A DNA stretch of 64,000 nucleotides from Hymenobacter psoromatis (GCF_020012125.1 NZ_JAIFAG010000001.1:4278001-4342000), one strand, 5' to 3'. Positions 7,359-16,623 are shown, numbered from the stretch's first letter. Made by a program: numbers and translations. Notes: generated by a model from the letters alone, not told the origin.

Positions 7359-9695
7359 CTACTGCCCCGCATTGCGCGGGTCGGGATGGGGCTGCATCAG
7401 GTAGTCGTGCGGAGCCTCGGCCCCGGCCAGGTTCTGCACGAAGTAGTCCCAGCGGCGGCGCATCATGTAGGGCGAGTAGATGCCGTAGCCGTGCCGGGCG
7501 TTCGGAAATACTACTAGGTCGTAGCTCTTGTTGGCTTTGGTGAGGGCCTCGATAACCAGCAGGGTATTGGCGGGCGGCACGTTGTCGTCCAGCAGGCCGT
7601 GGGCCAGCATCAGCTTGCCCTTCAGATTTTTAGCGAAGGTAGTATTAGCCTGATTGTCGTAGTTGGTGGTACCGTCGGGGTTGGTTTGGAGCAGGCCGAT
7701 GTAGCGTTCGGCCCAGTCGTCCTCGTAGTTGCGGTTTTCGTGGTTGCCCGATTCGGAGATGCCCACCTTGAAAAAATCGGGGTAGCGAAACATGGCCGCC
7801 GCCGTGGCGTAGCCGCCGCCCGAGTGCCCCCAGATGCCGGCCCGCGCCAAGTCAATGTATGGGTACTTCTGCGCCAGCTGGCGCATCCCCGCTATCTGGT
7901 CCGAGAGGGTGTTTTCAGCCATGTTGCCGTAGCAGCCGTCGTGAAAGCTCTTGGAGCGCAGCGGGTTGCAGCTGCCCTCAATTACCACCACCACGAAGCC
8001 TAGCTCGGCCAGCGCCTGGTTATCGTTGCGAGCGGAGCTGAATGACCAGCTGCCCACGCCGCCGCCCTGCGGCCCTGGGTAGATATAGTTGATAATCGGG
8101 TACTTGCGCGCCGGGTCGAGCGTGGTGGGCGTAAATAGCAGTCCGTAGAGGTCAGTTTGCCCGTCGGCCCCTTTCACCATGAGGGGGGTAGGGGGCTTCC
8201 AGCCCGTGGCGGTGAGGCGCGAAATATCGGTTTTCTCCAGGGTCAGCAGCAGCTTACCATCGGCCGCGCGCAGCACCGTCGCGCCGGGCTTATCAGGCTG
8301 CGAGTACGTGTCCACGAAGTAGCGGCCCGAGGGCGACAGCACCACCTGGTGGTTGCCGGCCTCGGGCGTGAGCAAGGTCAGGCCCTTGCCATCGAGCCCG
8401 ATGCGGTAGAGGTGGCTGAAGTAGGGGTTGCCCGGCTCGCGGCCATCGGCCAGGAAGTAGAGCTGGCGGCGCTGCTCATCCACCCGCAGTAACTTAGTTA
8501 CTACCCAGTTGCCTTTGGTAATCTGGTGCTTCACCTGGCCGGTAGTAGCGTCATAGAGGTAAAGATGGCCCCAGTTATCGCGCTCCGAATACCAGATAAC
8601 TTCCTTGGTTTTGGGCAGGTAGCGCCAGTTGATAGCGCCCTGGCCCGACTCGTATTGCGTGGGCACGGTTTCCGAAAATACCTCCCGCGCCGCGCCGGTG
8701 GCGGCGTCGGCTACCCGCATTTTTTCCTGCTTGTGGTCGCGCGAGGTCGAGACGAAGGCCAGCTGGCTACCGTCCGGGCTCCAGTCCACGTCGTCGAAGG
8801 TGCCGCTGCTGGAAATATCATCCGAGAGCGAGCCGCGGTGCGGGTCGGGGGCCACTTGCAGGCGCACCACGCGGGGGGTAGGCACCTCAATTATCACCCG
8901 CTCGATGGTGGCAATAACCGAGTCGCCGGGCAGCGGGTACTTCCAGGTTTTCAGCTTGGGCGCACCTACATTGGTGGTTACCAGGTACATATCGCTCACC
9001 CGGCGCTGGTCCTGCCGGAAGGTGGCAATCTTGCGCGAGTCGGGTGACCAGCGCAACACCGGCTGGTCGCTGTGGGTCCAGCCGGCGTTGTCGGTGGCGT
9101 AGCCGTAGTCCTTCGCGCCGTCGGTGGTAAGCTGGGTGAGCTGGTTGGTGTTGGTGTCGCGCACCCACAGATTATAGTCTTTGATGAAAGCGGCCAGCCG
9201 GCCATCGGGCGAGTTAATCTCGTTGCTGGCATTGGCGTTGAGCGCGGCGGCGGGCTTGGCCCCTGGGCTCACTTTCCCGCTCACAATGTCGTAGTTCCAG
9301 CTTTTGCCGCCGGCCGCGAAGGCAAAGCCCTTCGCATCATCCGAAAAATCGAGGTCACGAAATGGCAGCCGGTCGGCCGCGTAGGCGGTGCCGCTGGCCG
9401 CCGAAAGCGCGCCGGCTAGCTTGGCCGGGTCGAAGGCCACGGTGCGGGTTTTGCGGGCTGGGTCTACCAGCACAAATTCGCTGCCCCGCGCCGTCAGCAC
9501 CCGGTACCAGAACCGGTCGCCCGCCAGCCAGGTGGGTGGGCCGGCGCTGCCATCTACCAGCGGCTGGGTGTTATAGCCCAAAAATTGTTCGGCGCGGGCG
9601 TAGTCCTGCGCCGTCACCGCGGGCTGCGGCTGAGCCAGCGCAACGCTCGAAACGAGCAGCGCGCCCGCCAGGAAACCCGGAAAATACGTGTGCAT
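7359..9695 (-). CDS. S9 family peptidase, dipeptidyl-peptidase IV type
   Basis: The 778 residues start with a signal peptide (FLAGALLVSSVALAQ). An eight-bladed DPP4 N-terminal propeller follows (WSPDSRKIATFRQDQR, WSPDGSQLAFVST, GHLYLYDATTGQV). The prolyl-oligopeptidase catalytic domain comes last: nucleophile WGHSGGGYATA, acid in HGLLDDNVPP and base in NARHGYG. These enzymes remove X-Pro or X-Ala dipeptides from peptide N-termini in the periplasm, feeding peptide nutrition. The length is normal. It is transcribed alone; the next minus-strand gene upstream is the copper-group outer-membrane protein, about 100 bp away. Confidence 0.95.
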   Translation of the reverse strand: MHTYFPGFLAGALLVSSVALAQPQPAVTAQDYARAEQFLGYNTQPLVDGSAGPPTWLAGDRFWYRVLTARGSEFVLVDPARKTRTVAFDPAKLAGALSAASGTAYAADRLPFRDLDFSDDAKGFAFAAGGKSWNYDIVSGKVSPGAKPAAALNANASNEINSPDGRLAAFIKDYNLWVRDTNTNQLTQLTTDGAKDYGYATDNAGWTHSDQPVLRWSPDSRKIATFRQDQRRVSDMYLVTTNVGAPKLKTWKYPLPGDSVIATIERVIIEVPTPRVVRLQVAPDPHRGSLSDDISSSGTFDDVDWSPDGSQLAFVSTSRDHKQEKMRVADAATGAAREVFSETVPTQYESGQGAINWRYLPKTKEVIWYSERDNWGHLYLYDATTGQVKHQITKGNWVVTKLLRVDEQRRQLYFLADGREPGNPYFSHLYRIGLDGKGLTLLTPEAGNHQVVLSPSGRYFVDTYSQPDKPGATVLRAADGKLLLTLEKTDISRLTATGWKPPTPLMVKGADGQTDLYGLLFTPTTLDPARKYPIINYIYPGPQGGGVGSWSFSSARNDNQALAELGFVVVVIEGSCNPLRSKSFHDGCYGNMAENTLSDQIAGMRQLAQKYPYIDLARAGIWGHSGGGYATAAAMFRYPDFFKVGISESGNHENRNYEDDWAERYIGLLQTNPDGTTNYDNQANTTFAKNLKGKLMLAHGLLDDNVPPANTLLVIEALTKANKSYDLVVFPNARHGYGIYSPYMMRRRWDYFVQNLAGAEAPHDYLMQPHPDPRNAGQ

Positions 9696-9792
9696 AAGAA
9701 GGACGGAAAACCCGCGAAAGGCCGGGCTTTTCAGGGGCGCAAGGTATTACCAAATGCCCAACGGGGCCTTGCCCTGACTGGCCCCTACCCCC

Positions 9793-11196
9793 CTACATCG
9801 CCCGCATCCAGGGCGCGTTCAGGCGCACGTACACCGAGGCCGAGAGGGGTAGGCGGCCGTAGCCGGGCCCCGCGTAGCCCACGCCGTAGCGGTCGCCTTG
9901 CAGCCCTTGCGGCAGGAAATAGCCCGTGAGCTGGCCGCCCACGCTCAACTCGGGGCCGCGTGGGCCGCCCAGCGTGGTGAGGCGGTAGCTGCTACCCAGC
10001 GTGAGGGCGTGAATGTTAAATACCCGGCCCAGCAGCTGGTCAGCGGGCCCGGAGATGTAGAAATCCAGCTCCTCGCTGTCCTTCTGCACGTATTCGTAGC
10101 GGCCGTAAAACGTAGGCCGGCCCAGCGTAAGGTTGGTTTCAGCCAGCACGGCGTGCTCGGGGCCTTTGCCCAGGGTTTTATTCATGCCCCACACCAGCGA
10201 CGAGGCCAGGTAGTGGCGCTCGCCCCAGCTGCGGCTGTGCAGCACCGAAGCCGTGGTGCGGTGCACGTTCTCGTCGGGGTGCAGGTCTTCGGGGCTTTTG
10301 ATGTAAGCGTGGCTCACTTGCAGCGCCAGGGTGGGGGTAGGGTTCCAGTTGAGGCGGCCGGCCCACGAGTCGGCGCGGGGCCGGTCAAAATCGTAGCGGT
10401 ACTGGTCGGGCTCGCGGCCCGTGAAGTTGCTGCCTTCCAGCTTAAACTGCTTGTAGCGCAGCCCCAGCGTGGCCACCCCGTAGGTGATGTGCGTGGCATC
10501 GGTCCAGTGGTGCGAGAGCGGCGCGTCGGGGTTAGGCATGGCCGAGAGCCGGTGCATAAACGCGGTGGGCCCCACGGCCGGCTCGCCGGGGTAGCCCAGG
10601 TAGGCCGTCAGGTCCACATCTTTGGAAAAAGCATAAGTGTAGCCCACGCTCAGCCCCGAAAACAGGTCGTGTGGGTGCTGCTTGTCGATGAGTGGCTGGC
10701 CTTTATAGGATTCCCCAGTTTGGAACAGCAGCGGGTAGCCGCCGCGCGTTTCGGTCAGCGCGTCGAGGCTCAGCATCAGGCTGAAATTCAGCAGGCCGCG
10801 CTCGCCTACCCGGCGCTGGGCCATCGTCATAAACCAGTTGGGACCGTCCACGGTGTTCGAGTGGCCGCGCGCGCCGTCGTGGTTGAAATTCTGGCTGGTG
10901 TAGCGCCCAAAGGCCGCGCCGTGGTACATCAGCATCCAGGGGCCCTTGTGCTGCATCCACATGTACATGGCGGTCTGGTCGGGCTGCCAGGCCGTGCCCG
11001 AGCCGTTGCGGCTCATGGGCAGGTTGCGCGAGTAGGCGTGGCTCATTGCGCCCATGCCGCCCATCGGCATCGCGGCTGCGTGCTGGGCCGTGTCGGCGGG
11101 CATGGGCATCGCCATGCCCGGCATGGCGTGCTGAGCCAGCGCGGGGGTAGCCACCAGGGCCGCTAGCAGCGAACTCAGGAAAGTAGTTATTTTCAT
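9793..11196 (-). CDS. Outer-membrane beta-barrel protein with Met/His-rich N-terminus, probable copper group
   Basis: The 467-residue protein has a clear signal peptide (FLSSLLAALVATPALAQ). Directly after cleavage comes a Met/His-rich stretch (HAMPGMAMPMP, then AMPMGGMGAMSH), the kind of sequence that binds Cu(I) in CopB/PcoB-like proteins. The rest alternates aromatic and polar residues as in a beta-barrel (WAGRLNWNPTPTLALQVSHAY, FYGRYEYVQKDSEELDF). It lies 235 bp from a divergent Cys-rich copper-storage protein and near a CxxC-AraC regulator. It probably sits in the outer membrane and handles copper. The role is inferred from composition and neighbours, not from a named family. Confidence 0.65.
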   Translation of the reverse strand: MKITTFLSSLLAALVATPALAQHAMPGMAMPMPADTAQHAAAMPMGGMGAMSHAYSRNLPMSRNGSGTAWQPDQTAMYMWMQHKGPWMLMYHGAAFGRYTSQNFNHDGARGHSNTVDGPNWFMTMAQRRVGERGLLNFSLMLSLDALTETRGGYPLLFQTGESYKGQPLIDKQHPHDLFSGLSVGYTYAFSKDVDLTAYLGYPGEPAVGPTAFMHRLSAMPNPDAPLSHHWTDATHITYGVATLGLRYKQFKLEGSNFTGREPDQYRYDFDRPRADSWAGRLNWNPTPTLALQVSHAYIKSPEDLHPDENVHRTTASVLHSRSWGERHYLASSLVWGMNKTLGKGPEHAVLAETNLTLGRPTFYGRYEYVQKDSEELDFYISGPADQLLGRVFNIHALTLGSSYRLTTLGGPRGPELSVGGQLTGYFLPQGLQGDRYGVGYAGPGYGRLPLSASVYVRLNAPWMRAM

Positions 11197-11431
11197 AAGG
11201 AGTAGGCAGTTACATCACGCCTCCCTCTTAACGCGAGCCAGCCTCCCATAGTCGGTGTTGCGGCCGGTAAGGTTAGGGCCCCAGGCGTACATAATTCCGG
11301 CCTGCCTCCCGCCTACCCCCTGATTTTGCACGCGGGCCGCCCGCACTTTGCACCACCGTCCCGCCCGTGGCTCGCGTACAAGCAGAAGTAGGCCGGCCGC
11401 CGTGGCCCGCCGATTCCTTTTCCCAGTTTTT

Positions 11432-11767
11432 ATGAAAAATGCCCCCGTTGAAAACCGCGCTCTGCTCGATGCCCTAGCCCGCTGCATCGCCGCCTGCGAA
11501 TACTGTGCCGACGCCTGCCTCTCGGAAGACGATATAAAGATGATGGTTCCCTGTATTCGCCTTGACCGCGACTGCGCCGATATCTGCCGGGTCACAGCCG
11601 CCTTTATCGCCCGCAACTCGCCTCACGCGCCCCATATCATGAAAGAGTGCATCGAGCTGTGTCAGAAGTGCCACGACGAGTGCGCCAAGCACCAGCACGA
11701 CCACTGCCAGCAGTGCGCCGAGGCTTGCAAAGCCTGCTTAGCGGCCTGCAAAAGCTACCAGGCATAA
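11432..11767 (+). CDS. Four-helix-bundle copper-binding protein (Csp/DUF326 type)
   Basis: This 111-residue protein contains 16 cysteines, most in helical Cxx(x)C spacing such as CIAACEYCADAC, CIELCQKCHDEC and CQQCAEACKACLAAC. That is the signature of cytosolic copper-storage proteins (Csp3/DUF326), which fill a four-helix bundle with Cu(I) thiolates. No signal peptide is visible from the ATG at 11432, so it is likely cytosolic. Longer upstream starts add no conserved sequence. The gene is divergent from the Met-rich outer-membrane protein and convergent with the metal-type AraC regulator. A 13-bp hairpin (11777-11810) lies between the two stops. Confidence 0.9.
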   Translation: MKNAPVENRALLDALARCIAACEYCADACLSEDDIKMMVPCIRLDRDCADICRVTAAFIARNSPHAPHIMKECIELCQKCHDECAKHQHDHCQQCAEACKACLAACKSYQA

Positions 11768-11776
11768 AAAGGCTTT

Positions 11777-11810
11777 CCCTGCGAGCATGCTGCGCAACAT
11801 GCTCGCAGGG
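11777..11810. terminator. Hairpin between convergent genes
   Basis: Perfect 13-base arms (CCCTGCGAGCATG and its complement) surround an 8-base loop. It lies 10 bp after the Csp stop and just before the stop of the opposing regulator, so it probably ends transcription from both sides. There is no long T-run. Confidence 0.65.
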
Positions 11811-11818
11811 ACAAGTAC

Positions 11819-12391
11819 TTAGCCCAGCGCGTCCAGCGACAAGCGGTCGGGCTGGAGCATCCGGCGAAACTCGCTCACCGAGCGGCCCGTCACCTGCCGG
11901 AACTGGTTGCTCAGGTGCTGGCCCGAGGAATAGCGCAGCTGGTCGGCAATCTGCACCAGCGTCATTTCGCCGTAGCTAAGCAGCTCCTTCACGCGCTCTA
12001 TCTTCATGCGAATGAGGTACTTCTCGATGGTGAGGTTGGCAGTGCGCGAGAATACCTTGCTCAGGTGCGAGTAGGTAGTGGCGAAGCGGTCGGCCAGAAA
12101 GGCCGAGGTGGTGAGCGGCGCGGGCGCAGTGCGCAGGTGCTCCAGGTACTCTTGCAGCACACCCTTAATTTGCTCGGTCAGCTGCTCGGCCCGGTCGAGC
12201 AGCACGTCGAAGCCCGCCTCGCGTAGTAGCGGAGCTACCACCCGCGGGTCAACGGGCGTATTGGCCGCCAGCTGGGCCGTACCCAGCGTGACGCTGGTGG
12301 GCTCGTAGCCGGCTTTTACCAATAAATTCTGAACCGCCTCGACGCAACGCGGGCAAACCATATTCTTGATATGCAACAGAGTAGTTTTCAC
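11819..12391 (-). CDS. Transcriptional regulator: HMA-like CxxC domain fused to AraC-type helix-turn-helix
   Basis: The 190-residue protein joins two modules. Residues 1-65 resemble a heavy-metal-associated domain: HIKNMVCPRCVEAVQNLL with Cys13 and Cys16, then strands ending near AGFDVLLD. Residues about 85-185 are an AraC DNA-binding domain (EKYLIRMKIERVKELLSYGEMTLVQIADQL, then QHLSNQFRQVTGRSVSEFR). A metal-sensing regulator for the nearby copper genes is the natural reading. The first module differs from the usual AraC sugar-binding domain, and its GxCxxC-like motif has a Val before the first Cys. It is preceded 9 bp upstream by a small membrane protein on the same strand, so the two may be co-transcribed. 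Confidence 0.85.
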   Translation of the reverse strand: MKTTLLHIKNMVCPRCVEAVQNLLVKAGYEPTSVTLGTAQLAANTPVDPRVVAPLLREAGFDVLLDRAEQLTEQIKGVLQEYLEHLRTAPAPLTTSAFLADRFATTYSHLSKVFSRTANLTIEKYLIRMKIERVKELLSYGEMTLVQIADQLRYSSGQHLSNQFRQVTGRSVSEFRRMLQPDRLSLDALG

Positions 12392-12400
12392 GGACTAAAT

Positions 12401-12748
12401 TTAAGATAAAGTAGAAGAACGCTGCGGGGGTGCGGGCCGGCTGGTCGGGCGGCGGGGGGTAGGCGGCGTGCTACCCGCCCAGCCCGCCCCAAACCACTGC
12501 CGGCTAGCCCAGCCAATAAACGGAATTACGACTAGAAAAGTAACGGATAAAAGGCAAAACCCCACAAAAAAGGTGGCGCTAAGCCGGCCTAAAAACCGGT
12601 CTCTGAAGCCAAACAGGTAGATAATCAAAAGGTTGCTCAGCACAAAGCTAACGGCGGCCAGCACGCCCACCCGCCGCCAGGGATAGGCGGCCAAGCGGCG
12701 GCGCAGGCGCGTGCGGCGCGGCGAAGGCGGGGGGGTAGGACGGGCCAT
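12401..12748 (-). CDS. Small membrane protein, two transmembrane segments, unknown function
   Basis: The ATG at 12748 gives 115 residues; a much longer open frame upstream looks non-coding and overlaps the opposite lipoprotein gene. The N-terminus is basic (SPRRTRLRRRLAAYPWRR). Two hydrophobic segments follow (VGVLAAVSFVLSNLLIIYLF and FFVGFCLLSVTFLVVIPFIG), with a Pro/Arg/Thr-rich tail. The stop lies 9 bp before the start of the metal-type AraC regulator, so they may form an operon. No family is recognised. Confidence 0.6.
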   Translation of the reverse strand: MARPTPPPSPRRTRLRRRLAAYPWRRVGVLAAVSFVLSNLLIIYLFGFRDRFLGRLSATFFVGFCLLSVTFLVVIPFIGWASRQWFGAGWAGSTPPTPRRPTSRPAPPQRSSTLS

Positions 12749-12904
12749 GAGGCGCAAATTTACCGCCCTCGCCCCAACTGCCGCTCGGTGGGCAGCAACC
12801 CGCACCGTGCTTTTACGGTAGTAAGGGTGGGGTACCCGATTGGGCCCTACCTTCCCGCTTTCGTTCACTAGCTGCCAGCCGGGCGGCCCTATTTCCCTTT
12901 TTTC

Positions 12905-13171
12905 ATGACCCGTACCTACCGCCTGTTGGGGCTGCTCACCACCCTGTCGCTGTCTCTCGCCGCCTGCGGCACTAGCACCAAGCCCGGCAGTGTCAACGTG
13001 GAAGATGGCGCGTTCAAGCAAGCCGAAGCGCCTACCATGCAAGGCACTGCCAATGGCGACTCGCTGGCCGCTGGCCTGTTGCGCACCTCCAGCCACCAGC
13101 GCACTGGCAAGGAAATATATAAAAATACCGACAAAGCTTCGGATGCCAACCACGACGGAATCGCGGACTAA
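12905..13171 (+). CDS. Small lipoprotein with C-terminal EF-hand-like segment
   Basis: The 88-residue product has a lipoprotein signal (LLTTLSLSLAACG, Cys as the acylation site) and a short, mostly polar mature part. It ends in DKASDANHDGIAD, which resembles half an EF-hand calcium loop. It is probably anchored to a membrane facing the periplasm or surface. No function is known. A strong terminator follows at 13216-13250. Confidence 0.65.
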   Translation: MTRTYRLLGLLTTLSLSLAACGTSTKPGSVNVEDGAFKQAEAPTMQGTANGDSLAAGLLRTSSHQRTGKEIYKNTDKASDANHDGIAD

Positions 13172-13215
13172 CACCGCAGCTTTTGCTGGCGCTTGCATTC
13201 GCCACCAACACGTAG

Positions 13216-13252
13216 AAAGGCCCCTCTTCCACGCGGAAAGAGGGGCCTTTTT
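13216..13252 (+). terminator. Rho-independent terminator
   Basis: Perfect 13-base arms (AAAGGCCCCTCTT) with a 9-base loop are followed by a T-run. It lies 45 bp after the small lipoprotein stop. The left arm also provides an A-run, so it could work for the opposing BtuG-like gene as well. Confidence 0.85.
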
Positions 13253-13321
13253 CTAAAGTCTAATGCGGCTATCGAGCACCACCCGAATCCGCGAAATCTG
13301 CTTCATCCGCAAAATCGGCGA

Positions 13322-14416
13322 TTAATAAAAGGCCGCGCCATTCGAGCCAATGCCCGTGCTGAACGAGTCGATGGCCGTGCCGTTGGCGCGGTAGCGAATC
13401 AGCTGGCTAGCGGCCGAAAACGAGGCATCCAGCACGTAGAGCGTATTGTCTTTGGGGTCAATATCGAAGCCGTAAAAGGCGGATAGCTTCGAGAAATTGC
13501 GCTGGATGAGCGGCTTAGCGGGCAGGGCCGTGGCCGTCACATCCACTTGGTACTCGCTATTGCCGAGCGTGTAGTACAGCTGGTCGCCGGTCGTGCTGAC
13601 GCGCAGCTTACTGGGCGAATCGCCCGCTGCAAAAGGCAGCGCGGACTGCACGGAGTTCGAGCCGGTATTGAAATGCAAAAGCGCGCCCGGTGTAGACGAA
13701 ATGACGGCGTAGGTCACGGGGTCGTACTTCGTGATGCCGCCGCACAGCACCCACACACTGCCGTTCTTGTCGGCAACCAGGCTGGCGGGGCCGTCGGCCA
13801 CGGTCACGGTGCCCGTCGCCTTGCCCTGGTTCGGGTCAATCACCGTCACCGTGTTCCCGTTCGAGTTGGGGACGTAGAGGATGCCGTTGTTATTCAGCGG
13901 CTTCTCGGGGTTGAGGCCGGTGGCGATGGTACCGGTGATAGTGTTAGTAGTCAGGTCAATAATAGACACCCGGCCGGCCGTGGCGCTCAGCCACTCGGTC
14001 ACGTAGCCCTTGGTGCCGGCCGTCACCATGTAGCGCGGCTGCACTAGGCCGTTGATGGTGGCTACCGACTTGAAATCGGGCAGCGTCACCACTTCCACCT
14101 TGTTGCTATTGTTGACGACGATATAACCAAAGTTGTTATAAATGGTCATGGACTGCGCCACGTCGCCCAGCGCCCGGGCGTTGGCGGCCTGGAAAATATC
14201 GGGGGCCGACACCTTGGCTGCCGTCTTATCAAAAAGCGTCACCGAAGCCGTGGACTTGCCATAGCCTCCCTCGTTCGTCACGTACACGTTGGTACCGGGG
14301 CCAGCGGAGGGGGTAGGGGTCACATTATTGTTTTTCGATTCGCAGCTCGCCAGCAGCAAGCCGCTAAAAGCCAGCGCCAACGCCGGGCGGAAGTAAGCAG
14401 AGAACGGGTTTTTCAT
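13322..14416 (-). CDS. btuG: BtuG-like YncE-type beta-propeller lipoprotein (DUF5074), cobalamin uptake
   Basis: The 364-residue protein starts with a lipoprotein signal (ALAFSGLLLASCESKN). The remainder consists of propeller blades typical of YncE/DUF5074 proteins (NVYVTNEGGYGKSTASVTLFD, GRVSIIDLTTNTITGTI, NTVTVIDPNQGKATGTV). In Bacteroides, BtuG is a surface propeller that binds cobalamin very tightly and hands it to BtuB. Here the gene directly follows a BtuB-like receptor on the same strand, with a 149-bp gap, behind a cobalamin riboswitch. That context supports the BtuG assignment; sequence alone only says YncE-like propeller. It probably sits on the cell surface. Confidence 0.75.
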   Translation of the reverse strand: MKNPFSAYFRPALALAFSGLLLASCESKNNNVTPTPSAGPGTNVYVTNEGGYGKSTASVTLFDKTAAKVSAPDIFQAANARALGDVAQSMTIYNNFGYIVVNNSNKVEVVTLPDFKSVATINGLVQPRYMVTAGTKGYVTEWLSATAGRVSIIDLTTNTITGTIATGLNPEKPLNNNGILYVPNSNGNTVTVIDPNQGKATGTVTVADGPASLVADKNGSVWVLCGGITKYDPVTYAVISSTPGALLHFNTGSNSVQSALPFAAGDSPSKLRVSTTGDQLYYTLGNSEYQVDVTATALPAKPLIQRNFSKLSAFYGFDIDPKDNTLYVLDASFSAASQLIRYRANGTAIDSFSTGIGSNGAAFY

Positions 14417-14565
14417 CTAAAAAAGGAAAGGGTAAAAGGATTTATTATTGGGTTTGTCAAACAATAGACTGTTTCATTTCAGACGTAATAGACTGACTTC
14501 CAGAAGAAAAGCTAGCAGCCAGGTTCCGCTTTCAAGACCTCGCTACTAGCCAGTCGCTCAAAAAC

Positions 14566-16623
14566 TCACCGCCAGCCCACGCGCAGGCTGGCCAGCAGCG
14601 CCCGCGGCGGGGCCGGCCGCGCCGAGTAGGTGTAGTAGCTGAGGTTGAGTAGGTTGCTACCCTGCACCAGCACCGTGAAGGCCAGCGGCCCACCCGCCCG
14701 GCGCAACGTATAGCCCGCCGTGGCCGCCAGCGGCCAGAAAGCCGGCAGGTAGCCCGTGCCCGAGTTGTCGGCATACACCAGCCCGGTGCGGCCCAGGGTG
14801 GTGCCCAGCTGCCAGGGCCCCAGCGTCTGGTCCAGGGTCAGGGCCACTTGGTGCAGCGGCACGAAGGCCAGCTGCCGGCCGGTGGGGTCGGGGTCGTCGG
14901 CCGCGCCCTGGGTTTTCTGGGTCGAGGTGAAGGCGTAGCTGGCGCGGCCGTGCGCGGCGTAGCGGCCCCGGCTGGCGCGCAGGCCCACGGCCGCTTCGAG
15001 GCCCTGGCTGCGTACCTGGCGCAGGTTGCGCGGGCTGTAGATGCCGCGCGCGTCGGGCAGCCACTGCACCCACTCATTCACGGTTTGGGAGTAAGCCGTC
15101 AACTCGCTGGTGAGAGTAGCCACGCGGCTCAGCGGGCGCTGGTAGCTGAGGCCGGCCTCGCCGCCCCAGCCGTTTTCGGGCCGTAGGTTGGGGTTGCCGC
15201 CGGGCCGGTAATAGCGCTCGTTCAGGGTCGGGGCGCGGTAGGTGCGGGCTAGGTTAGCTTTGGCGGTCAGTAAGTGAGTAGGGGAGGAAGTGAGTAAATG
15301 AGGGATAGAATCGGGGCTGAATTTTTCCTGGGAGAAAATCGTCCACTCGGCTCCTAAAGTGGGAGTTAAAGGCGCGAAGCCGGCCGGCAGCAGCGCCTGG
15401 CGCAGGTTGGCCGTGAGGTGCAGGGTAGGGCGCGGGTCGAAGCGCAGCAGGGCGAAGGCCGCGCTGCGGTTTTCGCTGATGGTGCCGCCGTAGCCATCGG
15501 CCAGGGCGGCAAAGTGCTGCGCCTCGGCCCCCAGGCGCAGGGTGCCGCGCTGGCCCAGCGGGCGCGTGTACTCGGCCTGCACCTGGTTCGTCTTCACGTC
15601 CGAGTTGCTGCGCGCCACCTGGTCGGAAGCGTAGTTCAGCACGTCATCGAACCACGCGGCGCGCACCGCCCACTGGCCGCCGTGGCGTAATACCTGGCGG
15701 TAGCCCAGCAGCAGGCGGCGGCTCTGGTCGCGCTCGCGGGCGTGGTCGTTGGCCGCGCCGGCCGCGAGTTGAATCTCGCGGTCCGCATCCGTGAGCCAGG
15801 TGCCGGCCGTCAGCTCGCCGGCCGGGCCCAGGCGCAGGGTCAGGTCCTGGCTGAGGCTCCACTGGTGCAGCAGGGCGGCGTTTTGGGCGTAGCGGCGTAC
15901 TAGGCCGGTTATTTCGGGGTTGAGGTAGGGATAATTATTATCGGCTTGGCGGTAGCTGGCGGCGGCCCGAAACGCCGCCCGGCCGCCCGCCGCCTGGGCC
16001 GTAGCGCTGCCGGCGCGCAGACCCCAGGCCCCGGCATCGGCCTGGGCAGTAGCGCGCAGGGGGGTAGGGTGAAAATCGGCCTGCGTATCGAGCAGCACCG
16101 TGCCACCGATGGCCCCGTTGCCGTAGAGCGCGGCGGCCGGGCCGGGCTGCACCACCACCTCGCGCAAGCCATTCAGCGGCAGTAAGTTAAAATCAGCCTC
16201 GCCCAGCGTGGGCAGGTTGATATTGAAGCCATTCCAGAGCACGGCCGTGTGGCGCGCCGCCGTGCCCCGCAGGCTGATGGACGCCAGCTGCCCCGGCCCG
16301 TAGTTTTTGATGTAGGCCGGCGTGCGGGCTTGCAGCACGTCGGCCACGGTGCCGCTGCGGTACTGGCTGAGGGCCAGCGAGTCCACGGTCCACCGCGTGG
16401 TGCCCACCGCGAAGCGGCTGGGCCGCACGGCGCGCACCCGCGCCTCGGGCAGCCGGTGGGCGCGGGTCGTGAGCGTATCGGGCCGGGCGGGGGGGGTAGG
16501 GCGGCCGGGCGTGGTTTGGGCGTGCGCGGCGGGGCCGGCGGCCAGCAGCGCCGCCAGGGCACAGCCGCGCCCCCGGCCCGAAAGGTCAAAAAAGAATTGT
16601 GCTAAAAACTTGAAAACCAACAC
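14566..16623 (-). CDS. btuB: TonB-dependent receptor, BtuB-like (vitamin B12)
   Basis: The 685-residue outer-membrane receptor starts at a GTG and has a signal peptide ending AAGPAAHAQ. The plug domain contains VADVLQARTPAYIKNYGPGQ, ISLRGTAARHTAVLWNG, FNINLPTLGEADFN and GPAAALYGNGAIGGTVLL. The rest is barrel, with Arg-rich strands such as ANLARTYRAPTLNERYYRPG, ending in an aromatic residue plus Arg. A cobalamin riboswitch lies upstream on the same strand, and a BtuG-like propeller follows. Both point to corrinoid import powered by TonB. No canonical TonB box could be pinpointed. Confidence 0.88.
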   Translation of the reverse strand: MLVFKFLAQFFFDLSGRGRGCALAALLAAGPAAHAQTTPGRPTPPARPDTLTTRAHRLPEARVRAVRPSRFAVGTTRWTVDSLALSQYRSGTVADVLQARTPAYIKNYGPGQLASISLRGTAARHTAVLWNGFNINLPTLGEADFNLLPLNGLREVVVQPGPAAALYGNGAIGGTVLLDTQADFHPTPLRATAQADAGAWGLRAGSATAQAAGGRAAFRAAASYRQADNNYPYLNPEITGLVRRYAQNAALLHQWSLSQDLTLRLGPAGELTAGTWLTDADREIQLAAGAANDHARERDQSRRLLLGYRQVLRHGGQWAVRAAWFDDVLNYASDQVARSNSDVKTNQVQAEYTRPLGQRGTLRLGAEAQHFAALADGYGGTISENRSAAFALLRFDPRPTLHLTANLRQALLPAGFAPLTPTLGAEWTIFSQEKFSPDSIPHLLTSSPTHLLTAKANLARTYRAPTLNERYYRPGGNPNLRPENGWGGEAGLSYQRPLSRVATLTSELTAYSQTVNEWVQWLPDARGIYSPRNLRQVRSQGLEAAVGLRASRGRYAAHGRASYAFTSTQKTQGAADDPDPTGRQLAFVPLHQVALTLDQTLGPWQLGTTLGRTGLVYADNSGTGYLPAFWPLAATAGYTLRRAGGPLAFTVLVQGSNLLNLSYYTYSARPAPPRALLASLRVGWR

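Noticed and set aside
9898..11166. 422-codon plus-strand frame opposite the Met/His-rich outer-membrane gene
   Set aside because: Composition is that of a shadow frame; the minus-strand gene has a signal peptide and conserved features.
12749..13198. Upstream extension of the small membrane protein on the minus strand
   Set aside because: It overlaps the opposite lipoprotein gene almost fully and reads as low-complexity sequence.
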